Assembly: GCA_029983695.1 (NCBI GenBank) | Contig: JASBZB010000012.1 | Coordinates: 1-64,000 of the forward strand | Direction of reading: 5' to 3' | Source of the DNA: Lutispora sp003527145 | GTDB taxonomy: Bacteria; Bacillota; Clostridia; Lutisporales; Lutisporaceae | Length of the DNA: 64,000 nucleotides | Part shown: positions 63,177 through 64,000 of the stretch, one piece after another | How positions within the stretch are numbered: the first letter of the stretch is position 1 | Layout of the letters: every line of letters starts with the position of its first letter | The notes under the pieces: model-generated | Told to the model about the DNA's origin: nothing | What the model saw: only the letters and a program-made list of their open reading frames with translations | The model's database searches: none | Made by a program: the position numbers and the translations under genes

Positions 63177-63889
63177 TATAAACTCATGCCGGTTCCATTA
63201 ATCTTCAGCCACAGCTTTCTCTCTTCATAATCCGGCAATATGCTCTTCACCAGACTCCAGAAATTCTTGGAATGATCCATATGTATAAGGTGGCACATTT
63301 CATGGACTATGATATAGTCCATCACATTCAGCGGCGCCATGATGATCCTCCAATTAAAAAGCAGAACTCTTTTAGAGGTGCAGCTGCCCCATCTCTTCTT
63401 TTGCTCTTTTACCTTTATCTGTGCAGGTGAAATATTAAAGAAGGGTTGATAATATTCTATTCTCTGGCAGATTTTTTCCTTAGCTTTATTCTTGTACCAA
63501 TCTGTTAACGCTGACTTTATTAGTTCTTCGCCTTTAGCACCAGTATAAACACAGAGGCTGTCATTTTCCAGCTTGGCCACGGGTTTCCTATACGCTTCAT
63601 CATATATAATCTGAAGCAGATAGTCTGCCCCCGCATATAGGAAAGATTCGCCGTCTACATATTGCCTGTTCCTTTTCTGACCTTCCAAATGCTTTATCTC
63701 AGATAGTTTTTGTACTATCCATTTTGCCTTTGATTTGACGATTTCCAAAACTCTATCTTCTCCGACACCTACCGGAGCTTTTATATTTATAACTCCTGGC
63801 GGAGCTATTCTGATACCCAAGGTTTTTCTCTTTTTGTACTCTACCTCAAACTCAATTGTCTGTGTGCCATATTCAACGCTTAATTTCAT
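63176..63889 (-). CDS. YgjP/DUF45 metal-dependent hydrolase
   Basis: 237-aa YgjP-like (SprT-related) metallopeptidase. VHEMCHLIHMDHSKNFW carries HExxH and the third His; KEQKKRWGSCTSKRVLLFNW is the other conserved segment. The ATG at 63889 lies 8 bases after AAAGGA; a TTG at 63895 is too close to it. Such proteins are frequent next to type I restriction or other accessory genes; no hsd genes are seen here. It is the first gene after the right edge and is followed by the NTPase operon. Confidence 0.88.
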   Translation of the reverse strand: MKLSVEYGTQTIEFEVEYKKRKTLGIRIAPPGVINIKAPVGVGEDRVLEIVKSKAKWIVQKLSEIKHLEGQKRNRQYVDGESFLYAGADYLLQIIYDEAYRKPVAKLENDSLCVYTGAKGEELIKSALTDWYKNKAKEKICQRIEYYQPFFNISPAQIKVKEQKKRWGSCTSKRVLLFNWRIIMAPLNVMDYIIVHEMCHLIHMDHSKNFWSLVKSILPDYEERKLWLKINGTGMSL

Positions 63890-63979
63890 TCTCAAATTCC
63901 TTTCGGCAGCTTCATAATTGCATCAATAATCTTTGTAGTCTTCATATTCCTGCTTTTTCAAGCAATTTATGCTTATTTT

Positions 63980-63988
63980 ATTATAGCA
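63980..63988 (-). promoter_or_regulatory. Possible extended -10 promoter for the YgjP-like gene
   Basis: TGC TATAAT on the minus strand; the -35 would lie beyond the right edge of the window. The 90 bases to the gene hold no other feature. Confidence 0.5.
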
Positions 63989-64000
63989 TAAAAGCCGGAT

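Noticed and set aside
1..64000. CRISPR arrays, tRNA or rRNA genes, insertion sequences, phage genes
   Set aside because: No regular repeat-spacer series, tRNA cloverleaf, rRNA stretch, transposase or integrase was seen on either strand.

Overview
The window reads as a chromosomal segment of a strictly anaerobic, spore-forming, AT-rich clostridium (Bacillota). The signs are a four-subunit 2-oxoacid:ferredoxin oxidoreductase, bofA downstream of dnaX-ybaB-recR-yaaL, a large Bacillus/Clostridium-type SRP RNA with Alu domain, consensus sigma-A promoters, GGAGG ribosome sites and frequent TTG/GTG starts. No species is assigned.

Layout. 1-3600: a porCDAB operon read leftward plus a small unknown gene, and at the left edge a consensus promoter with a structured leader for a gene outside the window. 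3.7-12.6 kb: an oligopeptide ABC transporter operon (oppABCDF) with a C45-type acyltransferase/peptidase, an M24 aminopeptidase and an RpiR regulator. 12.8-16.4 kb: bofA, yaaL-like, recR, ybaB and dnaX. dnaX carries an A6G slippery site with an upstream Shine-Dalgarno-like GGAGG, the arrangement used in E. coli dnaX frameshifting. 16.4-28 kb is the main accessory region: a traX-like gene broken by one in-frame TGA; a complete candidate circular-bacteriocin cluster (72-aa precursor starting at a GTG, small membrane protein, large membrane protein, ABC ATPase, HlyD-like adaptor, MacB-type ATPase and permease, SpoIIM/DUF95 protein, upstream Yip1-like protein); and directly upstream on the same strand an agr quorum-sensing system whose 47-aa AgrD signal precursor starts at a TTG. 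The SRP RNA gene with its own promoter and terminator follows.

28.6-36 kb: TldE/TldD peptidase pair, a secreted PPEP/Zmp1-like metalloprotease fused to a CARDB-like domain, an NADP-type zinc alcohol dehydrogenase, a Nudix hydrolase, a D-2-hydroxyacid dehydrogenase and an EamA transporter remnant. 36-47 kb: a catabolic operon (TTT transporter tctCBA, IlvD/Edd dehydratase, two-piece UxaA-family hydrolase, LarA-like protein, DapA-family aldolase) behind a sigma-54 promoter, next to its likely PrpR-type activator. With the hydroxyacid dehydrogenase and a glycerate kinase nearby, this suggests use of a sugar acid or hydroxy acid. 47-53 kb: nitroreductase, sirtuin, GNAT acetyltransferase, an unknown alpha-helical protein, aspartokinase behind an attenuator-like leader, glycerate kinase.

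53-64 kb: a second accessory block. It holds an OB-fold SSB-like protein, two overlapping WYL-domain proteins, and converging on them two overlapping STAND/AAA-type NTPase genes (1630 and 633 aa), then a YgjP-type metallopeptidase. I do not recognise it as a named system; it could be a conflict or stress system.

The two strongest candidates for undescribed biology are the agr-linked circular bacteriocin cluster (17.5-28 kb) and the twin-NTPase/WYL block (53-63 kb).
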